From: GCA-2732805 sp964516605
GTDB lineage: Bacteria > Pseudomonadota > Gammaproteobacteria > Coxiellales > Coxiellaceae
DNA: 7,549 nt
Direction of reading: 5' to 3'
Assembly (NCBI GenBank): GCA_964516605.1
Contig: CAZFAA010000081.1
Span: 1 to 7,549 of the forward strand
A program made the translations under genes and the position numbers. Positions 6,127-7,549 of this stretch are shown here, piece after piece (within the stretch, counting starts at the first letter, position 1; each line of letters opens with the position of its first letter). Below the pieces are notes generated by a model that saw only the letters and a list, made by a program, of their open reading frames with translations, was not told where the DNA came from and searched no databases.

Positions 6127-7549
6127 TTAAGGTGAAGTGTTAGGGAGACCAGTGCGGTTTGTATCTTCTTCTCTGCTGCTTGTTATTGGCAAGCTCGACA
6201 TTGTAAGGATATCAGCAGGGTCCATATCAGCAAGAGCAGTCCGAAGACGCTCAGCAAATAGGTCTGATGAGTGTGTGTTAGTTGGTCGCGACTGCGGTTG
6301 AGTTTGTGCTGGTTGTGTATTGTGGATGGCCTGTTGTGTTGCTTCGTTTAGTATTTTTTGTTTTCCTTGTTCTGCCTCTCTTAAAATTTCCTGGGCTTGT
6401 TCTTTTGCAGCGTGTATTATCTGCTCGCTAGCGGTTGTTGCTTGTTGCTGGGCAATTTTTACTAGTTGTTCGTGGCCTTCTTGTATTGTGCGTAATAAAT
6501 TTTTAATTTGCTCTTCTGCTGTTGGTTCTGTAGGAGCAATAGTCTCGGTTTGTGTTGCGGTAGTGGCAGTTAAAAATGCAGTTTGTGTTGCGGTAGTGGC
6601 AGTTGAAAATACAGTTTGTGTTTCGGTAGTGGTAGTTGAAAATGCAGTTTGTGTTGCGGTAGTGGTAGTTGAAGATGCAGTTTGTGTTTCGGTAGTGGTA
6701 GTTTCTATTTCTAAGTTTGCATCCACGGGCGGATCAATCGATGGTGTAGGGGGCGCGTTTTGTTCTGTATCTTCTTCATCATCATGTGTATCAGGATCTG
6801 TATCCATTTTATCATCTGTAACAAAACGTTCTAGATTTTCTTTAAGCGTATCCCAGACTTCATGGCCAGACCAGACTTCGTCTTGGCTGCATTCCTTGAG
6901 AGCTTTGATTATTTTTTGAAACACAGGAGGTGCTTTTTTTAGAGAAGCGTGTCTCAACATACCATCTAATAAAGGTATTAACGAGGGGCGTTTAGCGTTT
7001 GTAGCAGTTTGCATTGTACTGACTTCATTTAACAAAGTGGATAACTCTTCTTCATTGAAAAAGTCAATGAGCTGAATAAAAAAGGCGAGTATTGCGTCAT
7101 CGTACTTATGAATTTCTTCTGATGTAGTTTTGCTATAACGTTTAACCCAGATATACCATGTTTTGAAGTCATACACAGTGAAGCTGGCCTTTTTAAAGCC
7201 TTCGATTAGTGCTTTGTGATAAGGAGATTGGCTGAGTGTTTCGATAATAAGCACTACTTTTTTGCCATCACCTTTTCTATAACTGGTGCACAGCACATGA
7301 TGATTTTCAGCGGGTATGCACTCCGACAAATCCGTTACACTTGCTGGGCCTACAACACTGTACCTACGCGTGTTTACTGAAGTGGCGGCAGTCTTATTCC
7401 CCAAGTTCTCCAAGCTTTTTTTTATGGTATTAATATAACTAGGCAGGGCATCGGTCATCCCCGCAGACCTTGTTGGGCGTCTTACAGAGTAATAATTTGT
7501 AAAATCGCTTGTGCGTCTGCGTTTGGTATCGGGTTCGTCTTCGTCTTCG
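6127..7549 (-). CDS. Unrecognised modular repeat/coiled-coil protein (5' end outside window)
   Basis: I do not recognise a family. The frame is open to the window edge, and the 30 codons before the ATG at 7458 look coding: an acidic run E-D-E-D-E, then PDTKRRRTSDF. The start is therefore probably outside; the ATG at 7458 has only a weak AAGG 9 nt upstream. Numbering from that ATG: a possibly alpha/beta segment KKVVLIIETL...GFKKASFTVYDF (66-98), helical and Leu-rich stretches (115-212), an acidic linker with D-D-E-E-D (215-232), a Pro-rich stretch, five 11-residue Thr-rich repeats (252-304), a likely coiled coil rich in E, Q, A, I (314-378), a Q/T/P linker and a short helix (399-418) before a polar C-terminus. 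No signal peptide or membrane segment is seen. It converges on the RNA ligase gene. The layout resembles secreted effectors or structural scaffold proteins, but that is only a guess. Confidence 0.75.
   Translation of the reverse strand, partial: EDEDEPDTKRRRTSDFTNYYSVRRPTRSAGMTDALPSYINTIKKSLENLGNKTAATSVNTRRYSVVGPASVTDLSECIPAENHHVLCTSYRKGDGKKVVLIIETLSQSPYHKALIEGFKKASFTVYDFKTWYIWVKRYSKTTSEEIHKYDDAILAFFIQLIDFFNEEELSTLLNEVSTMQTATNAKRPSLIPLLDGMLRHASLKKAPPVFQKIIKALKECSQDEVWSGHEVWDTLKENLERFVTDDKMDTDPDTHDDEEDTEQNAPPTPSIDPPVDANLEIETTTTETQTASSTTTTATQTAFSTTTTETQTVFSTATTATQTAFLTATTATQTETIAPTEPTAEEQIKNLLRTIQEGHEQLVKIAQQQATTASEQIIHAAKEQAQEILREAEQGKQKILNEATQQAIHNTQPAQTQPQSRPTNTHSSDLFAERLRTALADMDPADILTMSSLPITSSREEDTNRTGLPNTSP
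6548..6704 (-). repeat. 33-bp tandem repeat, four full copies and one partial
   Basis: On the + strand, units of gtttgtgttgcggtagtggy and a 13-base remainder start at 6548, 6581, 6614, 6647 and 6680 (the last diverges after about 24 bases). On the minus strand they encode the 11-residue unit consensus T-T-T-T-(A/E)-T-Q-T-(A/V)-(F/S)-(S/L). Period equals a whole number of codons, so copy gain or loss keeps the frame. The units differ at only five positions, indicating recent expansion or ongoing homogenisation. Confidence 0.95.

Noticed and set aside
6548..6704. CRISPR-like array
   Set aside because: The units are contiguous 33-bp copies with no spacers and lie in a coding frame; this is a coding tandem repeat.
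6320..6919. Long open frame on the + strand (199 codons, V-C-V-A-V-V repeats)
   Set aside because: It lies antisense to the repeat protein, and its repetitive Val/Cys/Ser composition is simply the complement of the 33-bp array; no ribosome binding site or protein-like pattern is seen.

Overview
The window joins a conserved bacterial translation/RNA-modification operon to an accessory region. The infB, rbfA and truB products look gammaproteobacterial: IF2 has a long, variable, charged N-terminal region, and TruB closely resembles the E. coli-type enzyme. GC content is moderate, roughly mid-40s by eye. The large, low-complexity, effector-like neighbours would suit a host-associated lineage such as Legionellales/Coxiellaceae-like bacteria. 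That placement is inference and no marker here settles it.

Layout. Bases 2-3658 (+) hold infB (5' end outside the window), rbfA (ATGA overlap with infB) and truB (25-nt gap with a visible ribosome binding site). These proteins act in translation initiation, 30S maturation and tRNA U55 pseudouridylation, and the spacing indicates co-transcription. A weak stem-loop followed by six T's (3665-3699) may end the operon. In many gammaproteobacteria rpsO and pnp come next; here they do not.

Bases 3711-6041 (+) hold a large protein that I read as a divergent RNA ligase of the DRB0094/Rnl5 type. It has an OB-like module, a signature resembling P-K-T-D-E-x-R-I-Q, a KADG nucleotidyltransferase motif I (K399), and recognisable motifs III, IV and V. 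It is about twice the usual family length, with about 200 extra N-terminal residues, an insert of about 110 residues inside the catalytic domain, and an Ala/Gly/Pro-rich tail. Its frame stays open upstream of the first ATG (3852) to 3711 without any ATG, GTG or TTG, so the 5' end may be broken or unusual.

Bases 6042-6126 are a convergent intergenic gap with a near-perfect palindrome. Bases 6127-7549 (-) hold an unrecognised protein whose frame runs off the right edge. It combines an acidic and KRRR-containing N-terminal stretch, a globular part, an acidic linker, five copies of an 11-residue Thr-rich repeat (33-bp DNA repeat), a predicted coiled coil and a polar tail. The most interesting content is the enlarged RNA ligase and this modular repeat protein, both next to a housekeeping operon.
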